Source: an uncultured Alphaproteobacteria bacterium (lineage in GTDB: Bacteria > Pseudomonadota > Alphaproteobacteria > HIMB59). Taken from it: a DNA stretch of 64,000 nt. The notes below the pieces were generated by a model. It had not been told where the DNA came from, did no database searches, and saw only the letters and a program-made list of their open reading frames with translations. Location: the NCBI GenBank assembly GCA_902526965.1, contig CABZMT010000002.1, forward strand, positions 62,001 through 126,000, written 5' to 3'. The translations under genes and the position numbers were made by a program. Of the stretch, positions 29,395 through 39,221 are shown one piece after another (position 1 is the stretch's first letter; each line of letters starts with the position of its first letter).

Positions 29395-31947
29395 ATGAAA
29401 AAAGTCCCTAGTTTTAAAAAAAAATATCTTGAGGGCAGAGATATGCTTTTTGGCTCCCTGATTAAAAATAATAATGGGGTCTTATTTAACAAAAGCCATG
29501 GTAATCTGGTCGATAAATTAATTATTGAGATTGTTAAAGATATTCAAATTACTTTTCCAGTTTCTGACTTCTGTTTAATCGCTGTAGGAGGTTATGGCAG
29601 ACATGACTTGTCACCAAAAAGTGATGTTGACTTACTATTTATTTATAAAAAATCTAATAAAAATATAAGAGATTTTATTACTCAATTAAATAATACACTG
29701 TGGGATATTGGATTAGAAGTTGGAATATCTTTCTTAACAATTAAACAGGCATTAATCGATTCTAAGAAAGATACAAAGACAATTACAAAATTTGTTGAGA
29801 CTCGTTTTATTATTGGTGATGAAATTCAATATGGTGAGTTTGTTCGTTCCATTAAGATTTTAATTGGAAAACAAAATCCCCTAAAGCTCAGCGAATTAAA
29901 GCTTATAGAGTTGGTTGAAAGACATGACTATCGAATAGGAATTAAAAGTAATTTAGAGCCGAATATCAAAGAGGGTATTGGGGGTCTTAGAGATATTCAT
30001 ACCATACTGTGGGTATCGATCTTTATGTTTAACATTTATAAATTAGAAGACTTAACGTCTATTAATATCTATACCAAAGAGGAAATTAAAGAATTAAAGA
30101 ATGCTTGGAAATTTCTCTTAACCATTCGAGCATTTATTCATTTATTTAACGAAAGCAAAGGCGATGTTTTATCTATTGAAAATCAATTAAAAATTTCAAA
30201 AAAACTCTCTTACAAAGATAAAAAGAAGGAAAAAGGAGTAGAGATTTTTATGAAAGATTTGTTTGTGAATGTTGCAAAGATTAATTCTCTCTTAAGAGCC
30301 TTTTATTCAAAGCTTCCAGAGGATTTAATAATCAAAACAATTTATAAAAGAAAACCCACTAAAACTAAATCATTAGAAAAAGAATTTATAATTGAAAAAG
30401 GTTTTCTGAATTTAAAAAATAATACTGCTAAAAACCTTCAACTAAAATGGGCAAACGTCTTTGAAAAATCCTTGGAACATAATTTACTCATTCATCCTCG
30501 CTTTTTAAAGACCGTCGAGGAAAGGAGAAAAGTTTTAAAAAAAACCACTGATAAACAACATATCCAATCATTTTTAAATATTGTCGTCTCCAAAAAAAAT
30601 CCTATACAGGCCCTTCATGATTTTAATGATACCCAGCTATTTAGCGAAATATTTCCTGAGTTTGGCAGAGTTTGGGGACAAGTGCAGTTTGATATTTATC
30701 ATCACTACACCACAGACGAACACTTATTATTAACACTGCACAACCTAAATGAGCTAAGACAAAAATCCTTTTATAATGAAATATATAGCAGGTTATCCTC
30801 AAGAGAAGCCCTTCACATCGCTTTACTATTTCATGACATCGGAAAGAAGGGGCCAAAAAATCATTCTGTTTATGGAACAGAGTTAACTAATAAAATTTTA
30901 AAAAGACTTCCTGTATCACAAGAAGTGAAAGAATTAACATTGTGGCTAGTTGAACATCATTTAGTAATGAGCGATACAGCCTTTAAAAATGACACGCAAA
31001 GCTCTGAGGCAATTGCTAAATTTACTTCTATTGCGAACACAGAAGAAAAAATAAATTCATTATTTCTATTTACCTTGTGTGATATTGCTTCTGTTGGACC
31101 AAATATTCTAAATGAATGGAGAATAAGTTTGCTTCGAAGTTTGTTTTATAATGCAAAAGACTTTCTTCAAAGAGGCTTAGATACAAAAACTTATTCATCC
31201 TCTGTTCAAGAATCCTTGAAGAAGTCTGTATTACAACAATCCGATATAAGCCTGAAAAAATTTATCAACAAGTCAATCAAAGAATTTCCTGCTCCGTTTT
31301 GGGAAGCCTTTTCGTCCAGAATGATTGTAGATATATTTAAAATTTATCAAAAAAATAAAAAAGCAAAAATTATTAACTCAGTAAATTTTTTAAACTATGA
31401 AAATAAAGAATATAGTGCGGTTGTCGTAACGAGTAAAAATAGATCTGGTATATTAAAAGACATTGTCTCTGGGTTTACTCATTCTCAATCAAACATTCTA
31501 AGCTCCAGAATAATCTCTTTGAATAACAATCAAGTAATTGATGTATTTTGGGTAACGAACTTCTTCAATAAAGGTGTTTTAGATCTCAACGAGCAAAAGC
31601 GAACAGCGAAACACGTGATGAGCGCTCTTAATCAAAAAGATTTTAAACCCTTACAGTCCTTTACCAAAGATCAGCAAAAACTAGCCGTCAATCCTCAAAT
31701 CACAATTGATAACGAGATGAGCAAGCAAGTCACTACTTTTCAAATATTATCCGGCGATCGACCGGGGCTTTTAATGGATATTCTAGGAGTGTTTCATGAT
31801 AAACAAATTAGCGTTCAATCAGCAAAAATCTCCACTTATGGAGAGAAAGTTTTTGATATTTTTCAATTAACAAATAGTAATAACCAAAAAATAAAAGATA
31901 CAAAATTGCTTAAATCTATAGAAAGCAATCTGATTTCTATTCTTTAG
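29395..31947 (+). CDS. glnD: [Protein-PII] uridylyltransferase
   Basis: GGYGRHDLSPKSDVDLLFI, HD motif LLFHDIGKKGP, C-terminal ACT domains. Confidence 0.95.
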   Translation: MKKVPSFKKKYLEGRDMLFGSLIKNNNGVLFNKSHGNLVDKLIIEIVKDIQITFPVSDFCLIAVGGYGRHDLSPKSDVDLLFIYKKSNKNIRDFITQLNNTLWDIGLEVGISFLTIKQALIDSKKDTKTITKFVETRFIIGDEIQYGEFVRSIKILIGKQNPLKLSELKLIELVERHDYRIGIKSNLEPNIKEGIGGLRDIHTILWVSIFMFNIYKLEDLTSINIYTKEEIKELKNAWKFLLTIRAFIHLFNESKGDVLSIENQLKISKKLSYKDKKKEKGVEIFMKDLFVNVAKINSLLRAFYSKLPEDLIIKTIYKRKPTKTKSLEKEFIIEKGFLNLKNNTAKNLQLKWANVFEKSLEHNLLIHPRFLKTVEERRKVLKKTTDKQHIQSFLNIVVSKKNPIQALHDFNDTQLFSEIFPEFGRVWGQVQFDIYHHYTTDEHLLLTLHNLNELRQKSFYNEIYSRLSSREALHIALLFHDIGKKGPKNHSVYGTELTNKILKRLPVSQEVKELTLWLVEHHLVMSDTAFKNDTQSSEAIAKFTSIANTEEKINSLFLFTLCDIASVGPNILNEWRISLLRSLFYNAKDFLQRGLDTKTYSSSVQESLKKSVLQQSDISLKKFINKSIKEFPAPFWEAFSSRMIVDIFKIYQKNKKAKIINSVNFLNYENKEYSAVVVTSKNRSGILKDIVSGFTHSQSNILSSRIISLNNNQVIDVFWVTNFFNKGVLDLNEQKRTAKHVMSALNQKDFKPLQSFTKDQQKLAVNPQITIDNEMSKQVTTFQILSGDRPGLLMDILGVFHDKQISVQSAKISTYGEKVFDIFQLTNSNNQKIKDTKLLKSIESNLISIL

Positions 31948-32021
31948 ATATTTTTATGAATCAACTGAAGTCACTCGATCTTATTAGATAATTCTGATAT
32001 CAATTTTATTAACAATTAAAA

Positions 32022-33026
32022 ATGACTAGTTTCCAAAAAAGAGTTTTTTCTGGTGTTCAACCAACAGGGACGCTGCACTTAGGTAATTACCTGGGTGCTA
32101 TAAAAAACTTTGTGGAACTTCAAAAAGAATTTGAATGTATTTATTGTGTGGTGGACCAACACGCAATCACCGTTGAGCAAAATCCAAAGGAGCTTCGCTC
32201 GAACACTCTAGAAGTATTAGCATCATTTATTGCTGCAGGAGTGGATTACAAAAAACAAATTATATTTCAACAATCAAGTGTAGCAGAGCACTCTCAACTC
32301 GCTTGGGTGTTTAATTGCGTCAGTCGTATTGGTTGGCTGAATAGAATGACACAGTTTAAAGATAAGGCGGGAAAAAATAGAGAAAACGTAAGTGTTGGGT
32401 TAATGGTTTACCCTAATTTAATGGCGGCAGATATTCTTGCATATCTTGCAACGCATGTTCCGGTTGGTGATGATCAAAAACAGCATTTAGAATTATCAAG
32501 AGACATTGCACAAAAGTTTAATAATGATTTTAAAGTCGATTTCTTTCCCCTGCCTGAACCTTTAATCTATGGCAATGCTACGAGGGTGATGAGTCTACGG
32601 GATGGAACTAAAAAAATGTCAAAGTCTGATGCTTCCGAGCTTTCCAGAATTTTATTAACTGATAGCGATGATGATATCAGCTCTAAGATAAGAAAAGCGA
32701 AGTCTGACTCAGACCTTATTCCAGAAGATAAAGACCAATTACAAAACAAACATGAATGTTTAAACCTAATAAATATTCTGTCTGCTTGTTTGGACCAGAG
32801 TATTGAAAAAACTTTAGCGGGCTATGCAGGCAAAGAGTACTCAAAATTAAAAAACGATCTTGCGGACACTTTAATTCAAGTTGTTGGTCCCGTTAGGAAA
32901 GAGATACGCAATCTTCTCGATAACAAGGATGAGTTAAATAAGATTTTGCAGGTGGGGAGTGAAAAAGCATCCACAATCGCAGGCCCTATTATCAAGGAAG
33001 TCTATAAGATAGTCGGTTTTAGATAA
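32022..33026 (+). CDS. trpS: Tryptophanyl-tRNA synthetase
   Basis: [28 protein letters not shown]. Confidence 0.97.
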   Translation: MTSFQKRVFSGVQPTGTLHLGNYLGAIKNFVELQKEFECIYCVVDQHAITVEQNPKELRSNTLEVLASFIAAGVDYKKQIIFQQSSVAEHSQLAWVFNCVSRIGWLNRMTQFKDKAGKNRENVSVGLMVYPNLMAADILAYLATHVPVGDDQKQHLELSRDIAQKFNNDFKVDFFPLPEPLIYGNATRVMSLRDGTKKMSKSDASELSRILLTDSDDDISSKIRKAKSDSDLIPEDKDQLQNKHECLNLINILSACLDQSIEKTLAGYAGKEYSKLKNDLADTLIQVVGPVRKEIRNLLDNKDELNKILQVGSEKASTIAGPIIKEVYKIVGFR

Positions 33027-33071
33027 ACACTTAGGCTTGAATTTTCCAATTTTATAGACATATTATTAGCA

Positions 33072-33629
33072 ATGTTTGTACAAACTGAACCGACACCAAA
33101 CCCAGCAACGCTAAAGTTTTTGCCAGGAAAAGAGGTGATGACAGATGGAACGATGTTCTATCAAAACCAAGAATCTGCCTCTAACTCTCCATTAGCAATG
33201 AACTTATTCAATATTAAAGGAGTGGAGGGAGTTTTTTTTGGATCGGATTTTATCACTATCACGAAGGGCAATGATAATGATTGGACTCTTATGAAGCCTG
33301 CTATCTTAGGCTGTATCATTGAGCACTTTACAATGAACAAACCTGTCATTTCAGAAAACACAGCATCAACGGAGCATGTCATTGATGAAAACGACAGTGA
33401 CGTTGTAAAGAAAATTAAAGAACTTCTTGATAGTAAGGTAAGACCCGCTGTTGCGATGGACGGTGGAGATATAATTTTTGACAAATATAATGAAGGAATA
33501 GTTTTCCTTCAAATGCAAGGAGCCTGTCAGGGATGTCCTAGCTCTACGGCTACTTTAAAAATGGGAATTGAGAATATGCTAAAGCATTATATTCCTGAAG
33601 TCCGTGAAGTACGACCCGTTGAAGCCTAG
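33072..33629 (+). CDS. NifU-like Fe-S scaffold (Nfu family)
   Basis: MFVQTEPTPNPATLKFLPG (Nfu_N), C-terminal GACQGCPSSTATLK. Confidence 0.93.
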   Translation: MFVQTEPTPNPATLKFLPGKEVMTDGTMFYQNQESASNSPLAMNLFNIKGVEGVFFGSDFITITKGNDNDWTLMKPAILGCIIEHFTMNKPVISENTASTEHVIDENDSDVVKKIKELLDSKVRPAVAMDGGDIIFDKYNEGIVFLQMQGACQGCPSSTATLKMGIENMLKHYIPEVREVRPVEA

Positions 33630-34455
33630 TTTTTTTATTTTTTTTTTTGGATTTTTTATAAATTCTTTTCTTAACGCAGGAGAATTTGATAGTTGGGTAG
33701 ATTTAAATAAATATTACAAAAAAAATAATTTTATACCTGAGAGTTTAACTGAAAAGAATATCGATCACCTTCCCATTATATCTGAATTGCCCAAAGATTT
33801 TTCAGACATTCAAGATGTCCCAATAAAGAAAAAATTATTTTACCTCGTCACACTTCCTATAATTTACAAAACCAATATTTTAATCATGCAAGAAAGAAGA
33901 ATGGTTGTGAATATTGAAAAAAAGTATGCTAGAAAAGAATTAAATGAAAACGAAACCAATGAGGTGATTAGACTATCTAAAAAGTATAAGTTAGATTACA
34001 GCGAGATTAACAAAAAATTATTTAAAAAACTTAAACAACGCATAAACATTATTCCTATCTCCCTTGCTCTAGGGCAGGCGATTATTGAGAGTGGTTGGGG
34101 CCAGTCAAGATTTGCCAGTGAAGGAAACGCTCTTTACGGCCAATGGACAACCCGTGAGGATAGAGGAATTATTCCCCAAGATAGAGATGAGGATAAAACT
34201 CATGCCGTTTTAAAATTTAATAATTTATCTGAGAGCGTTGAAGCTTATATGTTTAATATCAACACGCACCCTGCGTATTATAATTTTCGAGTCGTAAGGC
34301 ATATTGATGAGCGCCTCAAATACACAGATCCCATCAGTATGAAGGTGAAATATTTAGCGGCTTACGCTGAAATTGGCGATAAATATGTTGATCAATTAGA
34401 ACTCATTATTGCTTCAAATAAACTTCAAGATTTTGATCGGTTCAAAATTAATTAA
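33604..34455 (+). CDS. Bax-like glucosaminidase-domain protein
   Basis: ALGQAIIESGWGQSRFASEGNALYGQWTT, hydrophobic N-terminus; start uncertain (GTG 33604 or a downstream TTG). Confidence 0.85.
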   Translation: MKYDPLKPSFFIFFFGFFINSFLNAGEFDSWVDLNKYYKKNNFIPESLTEKNIDHLPIISELPKDFSDIQDVPIKKKLFYLVTLPIIYKTNILIMQERRMVVNIEKKYARKELNENETNEVIRLSKKYKLDYSEINKKLFKKLKQRINIIPISLALGQAIIESGWGQSRFASEGNALYGQWTTREDRGIIPQDRDEDKTHAVLKFNNLSESVEAYMFNINTHPAYYNFRVVRHIDERLKYTDPISMKVKYLAAYAEIGDKYVDQLELIIASNKLQDFDRFKIN

Positions 34456-35449
34456 TTAAATACTGATAACCAAACCAAAAAATACCGTTATTAACTTTTG
34501 TACAATTAAATCTTAGTCTTCCTTTTACAGGAAGTCTGTTGAGCTCAATTAATAATTTACTACTAAGGTTTGTTGTTGTTTGATTAAAAGAGCCTTGAAA
34601 ATCACTGATGAAACAATTGATGTTCGATGCGTCTTCTTGAAAATCTAAAACATATCTTGTAATTGGTTCTATTTGATAAGGATTGCTTGGTTGAATGTCT
34701 ACGTTATTGAAAGGTAAAACACTGGACGCATCTTTGATACGATCAATAGATCCATAGTTTTCATTGAGAGGAAATCTAGGAATAAAATACTTTTGATTAA
34801 TCGAAAAGGCTCCTGAATGTTGACCAAAGGCAGCATCAAAATATTGCGAAACAACGTTTTGTGCTGTGGAACTGTTCTCACCAAAAGGATAAGCAAATAA
34901 ATTAGGAGTAATACCTAAGTTTTCCAAAATAAGCTTTTGAGATTTTTCTATTTCGTTCGCTATTTCTAATTCATTAAGAGTGGGTAGACTGGAATGAGAG
35001 TGTGTATGATTTTGAATATCAACATCTCTATTTAATGCATCTTTGAGTTGGCCCCAAGACATATAATTCTGCCCACCAATATTTTCTGTATTTAAAAATA
35101 AAGTAACGGGTACTTCAAATTTTTCAAAAACAGGTAAGCCCACTTCATAAAACGATAAGTATGCATCATCGATTGTTATGGAAATAGATTTTTCTTGTAA
35201 TTTATCTGGGAACAAAAGATCTTTTACTAAAATAAATTTAAATCCTTGATCCTTTAAATATGTTAAATGACTAACTAATTGTTCTTTTCGAATATTTGTT
35301 GAGGGGTACTTAATTTCATCAAAACGGTGATACATTAAAATGTTATTTGGAATTGTATCATTTACACTTGTTGCATAGGATGTATTAACTGGAATTACAA
35401 AATTAGATATAAAAATGACTAATAAAATGAAAAATTTTGAAATCGGCAT
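34448..35449 (-). CDS. Polysaccharide deacetylase family protein (secreted)
   Basis: ILMYHRFDEIKYPSTN, SITIDDAYLSFYEVGLPVFEKFEVPVTLFLNT, QNHTHSHSSL; start refined to MPISKFFILLVIF signal peptide. Confidence 0.88.
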   Translation of the reverse strand: MPISKFFILLVIFISNFVIPVNTSYATSVNDTIPNNILMYHRFDEIKYPSTNIRKEQLVSHLTYLKDQGFKFILVKDLLFPDKLQEKSISITIDDAYLSFYEVGLPVFEKFEVPVTLFLNTENIGGQNYMSWGQLKDALNRDVDIQNHTHSHSSLPTLNELEIANEIEKSQKLILENLGITPNLFAYPFGENSSTAQNVVSQYFDAAFGQHSGAFSINQKYFIPRFPLNENYGSIDRIKDASSVLPFNNVDIQPSNPYQIEPITRYVLDFQEDASNINCFISDFQGSFNQTTTNLSSKLLIELNRLPVKGRLRFNCTKVNNGIFWFGYQYLIN

Positions 35450-36068
35450 CGATAGTTCTTTATCATACTGTTCTATTACTTTATTTAAAAATGAAAAAAT
35501 TATTTGGGATAAAACAGTAAAAAGTGAGTTTGGACATGAAAAAGTTTTATCTAAATTGTTGGCTGACTTAGTAAAAAAAACAAAAATAAAGGCTGAATTC
35601 ATTAAAAAGTTACACCTCAACAAAGGGCCAGCGCGCTTTACTGCAATACGAAATTGCCATTCGCTCATGAAAGGCTTTTTTATAAGCCACGAGGTGGAAA
35701 TAGTGAGCTACTCTATTTTTGAGCATTTCTTTTTGGGACTTAAAAAGAAACCCACTAAAAGCATCTTGTGTTTAGTAGATACAAATAGAAGAGATTTAGC
35801 TATTCAAAAAATTGATACATCTGGCAAGTTAGCTGGCAAGACAAAGACTTTAAATATTAATTCAGATCTTATTGAATTATTGAGTCAAGATTATTACCTA
35901 ATAGGGAATGGTACAGAGAAGCTGAAAGATATTTCTGAATTTAAATTTATTAAAAGTAAAACTTTGTCTGTAACGAAATTAAAATCAAATTATTTTGTGA
36001 ACAAATATTATAAAAAAAAATCTAATTATAAGTTTCCTAAAATTATTTATCCGTACTCTCCTTTATAA
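35415..36068 (+). CDS. tsaB: TsaB-like tRNA t6A biosynthesis protein (divergent)
   Basis: FEIGIDSSLSYCSITLF, GHEKVLSKLLADLV, LNKGPARFTAIRNCHSLMKGF; start may be ATG 35427. Confidence 0.75.
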   Translation: MTNKMKNFEIGIDSSLSYCSITLFKNEKIIWDKTVKSEFGHEKVLSKLLADLVKKTKIKAEFIKKLHLNKGPARFTAIRNCHSLMKGFFISHEVEIVSYSIFEHFFLGLKKKPTKSILCLVDTNRRDLAIQKIDTSGKLAGKTKTLNINSDLIELLSQDYYLIGNGTEKLKDISEFKFIKSKTLSVTKLKSNYFVNKYYKKKSNYKFPKIIYPYSPL

Positions 36069-36072
36069 AAGA

Positions 36073-36537
36073 TTAGAAGTTTAAAAAAGAGTATTTTCTT
36101 TCCATGTACTTTTGATGATAGTCTTCCGCTGGACAATAGTTTTTAACAGGCTCTATGACTGTTGTGATTTTTTGATTAAATTTACTTTCATTTAATTTGT
36201 CTGTGATCTGTTTAGCTACTTCTAATTGGGTATCGTCGTAGTAAGCTATAACTGAGCGGTATTGAGAGCCTCGATCTGGGCCTTGTTGATTTAAAGTTGT
36301 GGGATCATGGATTTGGTAGAAAAACTCCACTAAGTTTTCGTATGAGATTTTTTCTTCATCAAAAGTTAAAAAAACAACTTCAGCATGGTTTGTATTACCT
36401 GTACAAACTTCTTCATATGTAGTTTTATCTGTTAAACCTTGAGAATAGCCAACTTGGGTTTGAATGACTCCTTTGATCTCAGAGAATTTTTTTTCTGGTC
36501 CCCAAAAACATCCTGCTCCAAATAAAGCTTTAGACAT
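36073..36537 (-). CDS. msrA: Peptide methionine sulfoxide reductase MsrA
   Basis: ALFGAGCFWGPEKKF, GNTNHAEVV, CPAEDYHQKY. Confidence 0.96.
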   Translation of the reverse strand: MSKALFGAGCFWGPEKKFSEIKGVIQTQVGYSQGLTDKTTYEEVCTGNTNHAEVVFLTFDEEKISYENLVEFFYQIHDPTTLNQQGPDRGSQYRSVIAYYDDTQLEVAKQITDKLNESKFNQKITTVIEPVKNYCPAEDYHQKYMERKYSFLNF

Positions 36538-36748
36538 TCATTTTACCTTTGAGCTGGGTTCTTTGCGCACTTCTTTGATGAATTCTTTTTCTCCAAATTT
36601 CATAACTTTTTCGTTTTATATTATTTTTCATAATTTTTTTTACTCCCCCCTCATTAATTTCATAAATTTTTGTTATATGGCTAAAATCAGTTTGATCATC
36701 CCATGCCATTTGAATAATGTCACTAATCTGAGTTTGATTAAATTTCAT
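36530..36748 (-). CDS. DUF2805-like small protein
   Basis: MKFNQTQISDIIQMAWDDQTDFSHITKIYEINEGGVKKIMKNNIKRKSYEIWRKRI. Confidence 0.75.
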   Translation of the reverse strand: MKFNQTQISDIIQMAWDDQTDFSHITKIYEINEGGVKKIMKNNIKRKSYEIWRKRIHQRSAQRTQLKGKMNV

Positions 36749-36750
36749 AT

Positions 36751-37662
36751 TTAATGATACAAATCATGGATGTTTTCAGATCTATAACAGTTTGAGGCAT
36801 ACCCTTGCTCTTGAGTTACGAACTTAAAAAGTTTTCCCGCATGTGGTTGTCTTTCTGCCTCGATATCGTTTAGACCGACAGACGCTGTTGTAATAAAAAG
36901 CTCATTTAAATTTTTTCCACCAAACGTACAACTTGTTACTTTTGAAACAGGAAGTTGTAATATTAATTTGAGACTACCTTGTTTATCAAAGCAACAAACT
37001 TTACCGCTCCCCCACATTGCAACCCATAAGTTGCCTTTTTTATCAACTGTCATTCCATCTGGATTTCCATCAATTTTGTTCATAGAAAGAAAAACTTTTT
37101 TGTTTATTCCATTACGAGACAAGTCGTTTATTGAAAAGATATAAATTATTCTTTTTATAGAGTCCGTTACATAACCAACGTTTCTCTCGTAATCAAAAAC
37201 TGGTCCATTGGAAATAATATAAGAGTTATCAGAATAAATTGGTTTTAAATTAGTATCGTGGCATATGACTTTACCCGTCTGAGACTTTTGCTGAATATCC
37301 ATAGTCGATATCCATATCTGACCATTTAAATCCACATCTGCATCATTAATTCTATTATTAGGACTTTCAAACTTGATCTTTGTAAGAAGTTGTTTTTTTG
37401 AAAGAGAGGGATGAATAGAAAAAATAGAGTCGTAAGAACTCATAATATAATTTTTATTGTCTTGTAAAAGAATATTAGTCACACCGTCAGGTACAGTGAA
37501 ATGTCGCTCTCCACTATTCTCTTGATCTGTTTCAATTATTTTATTTTCATAAATATCCACCCATAGCAACTTATCATGCCTCCAGTCCCAGATTGGTCTT
37601 TGTCCTAAAACACTTTTATAAGATTGATGACAAACAGATGGTTGTTCATATTTAATTTTCAC
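36751..37662 (-). CDS. SMP-30/gluconolactonase-family protein
   Basis: RPIWDWRHDKLLWVDIYENKI, RINDADVDLNGQIWISTMD, GNPDGMTVDKKGNLWVAMWGSGKV. Confidence 0.9.
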   Translation of the reverse strand: MKIKYEQPSVCHQSYKSVLGQRPIWDWRHDKLLWVDIYENKIIETDQENSGERHFTVPDGVTNILLQDNKNYIMSSYDSIFSIHPSLSKKQLLTKIKFESPNNRINDADVDLNGQIWISTMDIQQKSQTGKVICHDTNLKPIYSDNSYIISNGPVFDYERNVGYVTDSIKRIIYIFSINDLSRNGINKKVFLSMNKIDGNPDGMTVDKKGNLWVAMWGSGKVCCFDKQGSLKLILQLPVSKVTSCTFGGKNLNELFITTASVGLNDIEAERQPHAGKLFKFVTQEQGYASNCYRSENIHDLYH

Positions 37663-37789
37663 AAATAAGATTATAAACTATATAACTCGAAGAAAAAAGT
37701 GGACAAGATATAACTTAGATTCGATTGTTATATTTTGTTTTTAATATAGAAGTTGCATGTGAACTTTATTTACCTAATAATTTAGGAAA

Positions 37790-38203
37790 TTGATGACTTT
37801 TATAATTCCATTTAAATATTTCATTTTTATTTCATTACTTATTATAACAGTGAGCTGTGAGACAACTGATGTGGAAGAGAAGGTTATAAAACCAGAGCCC
37901 GTCACTAAAATTATATATACCCCAAAGGTAGAGGAAACCGTTGAAGAAAATGAAGAAATTGTTGAACATTTCAAAGATATAGAGCTATTTTTAAATAAAC
38001 CCTTGAACGATTTAATCATAAAGTATGGGAAGGCTGATTTTTCAAAGATAGAAAAGATTTATGAATTTCATAGATACAATACTGATAATTGTAGAATCTT
38101 TATACAAAACAAATCATCTGATAAAAAAATAATTAATATTACGATTTATAATTATAAAGATAATTCTTTCATCGAAATGTACTCGAAAGAATTATGTACA
38201 TAA
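37790..38203 (+). CDS. Hypothetical lipoprotein
   Basis: Hydrophobic N-terminus with TVSC lipobox; no family recognised. Confidence 0.6.
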   Translation: MMTFIIPFKYFIFISLLIITVSCETTDVEEKVIKPEPVTKIIYTPKVEETVEENEEIVEHFKDIELFLNKPLNDLIIKYGKADFSKIEKIYEFHRYNTDNCRIFIQNKSSDKKIINITIYNYKDNSFIEMYSKELCT

Positions 38204-38257
38204 ATTTGAAACAGATAATCATTTAACAAAGAGTAATAAATAATATATTTAATCCTA

Positions 38258-38656
38258 ATGAATATTAAATTTTCAATATTTTTATTATTTATATCCGTTA
38301 ATTGTTTCGCTCATCACCCTGGAAATAAGATAGATGCCGAAAAGCCTTATCCTTTGATTAATTTAGAAATTATAAAAGATAAAGTTGATGGATATAATTT
38401 ATATATTGATTTAGAAAATTTTACATTAAACCCCTCGCAAATTGGAAATGAAAATCAATCTAATATGGGATACTTACAATTATTTGTAAATGATATAAAA
38501 ATTACAAGAGTTTATTCTAACTGGGTGCATGTTCCTCAACGCTTTTTTAATCTAAAAGATAATTTTATAAAAATTACATTTAATTCAAATCTTTACGATG
38601 AATTTACGATAGAGGGAGAGCCTCTTCAATATATACTAAAGGTTACTGGCGATTAA
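38258..38656 (+). CDS. Hypothetical exported protein, His-rich mature N-terminus (AHHPGNK)
   Basis: Signal peptide MNIKFSIFLLFISVNCFA; no family recognised. Confidence 0.6.
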   Translation: MNIKFSIFLLFISVNCFAHHPGNKIDAEKPYPLINLEIIKDKVDGYNLYIDLENFTLNPSQIGNENQSNMGYLQLFVNDIKITRVYSNWVHVPQRFFNLKDNFIKITFNSNLYDEFTIEGEPLQYILKVTGD

Positions 38657-38708
38657 ATTTTAATAACCCAATTAAGTATAATATGTCCTCTATGAATAAA
38701 ATGAGTTT

Positions 38709-39182
38709 TTATACTTCATAAGGAAGTGAAGAGTGGTGCAATACTATTTTCAATGAACCGTTTTTAGTTTTTTTATAACCCCAGCTTTTATCAACTTTAA
38801 CCTGATCTCCCTTTTTGTCGATCAGTGTTACCCAACCCATCCACATGGCGATATTTTCCTCTAAAAATATTGAAGATGTTTCTGATTTAAAATCACGCCA
38901 AGATTTAATTCCAAATCCACTATCCAAAGGGTACTTTGGGTTATTTCCAATAAAATAAGATAAGGCGCCTTCTTTATTTGATCGAAATGTTTGGCTGCCC
39001 CCACTAAGAGTTGGTTTAAATAAGACTGGCCCAAACTCAAACCCATATAACTGATCTAACATTTCATTTGCAACTATTGTAGCATCATCGATGCCTGATT
39101 TTTCATAGGCTTTTGAAATTGCTATCATACCATTGCCCCAAGCTACACGCGCATCAGCTAATTCATTTTCATTGATTGTCAT
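38709..39182 (-). CDS. Conserved hypothetical, possibly SnoaL/NTF2-like
   Basis: 157 aa ORF; fold assignment is a guess from the pattern ENIAMWMGWVTLIDKKGDQVKVDKSWGYKKT. Confidence 0.5.
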   Translation of the reverse strand: MTINENELADARVAWGNGMIAISKAYEKSGIDDATIVANEMLDQLYGFEFGPVLFKPTLSGGSQTFRSNKEGALSYFIGNNPKYPLDSGFGIKSWRDFKSETSSIFLEENIAMWMGWVTLIDKKGDQVKVDKSWGYKKTKNGSLKIVLHHSSLPYEV

Positions 39183-39221
39183 TTAATGTGAGCCATTTCA
39201 TATATTTAAAAATTTTTTTAT

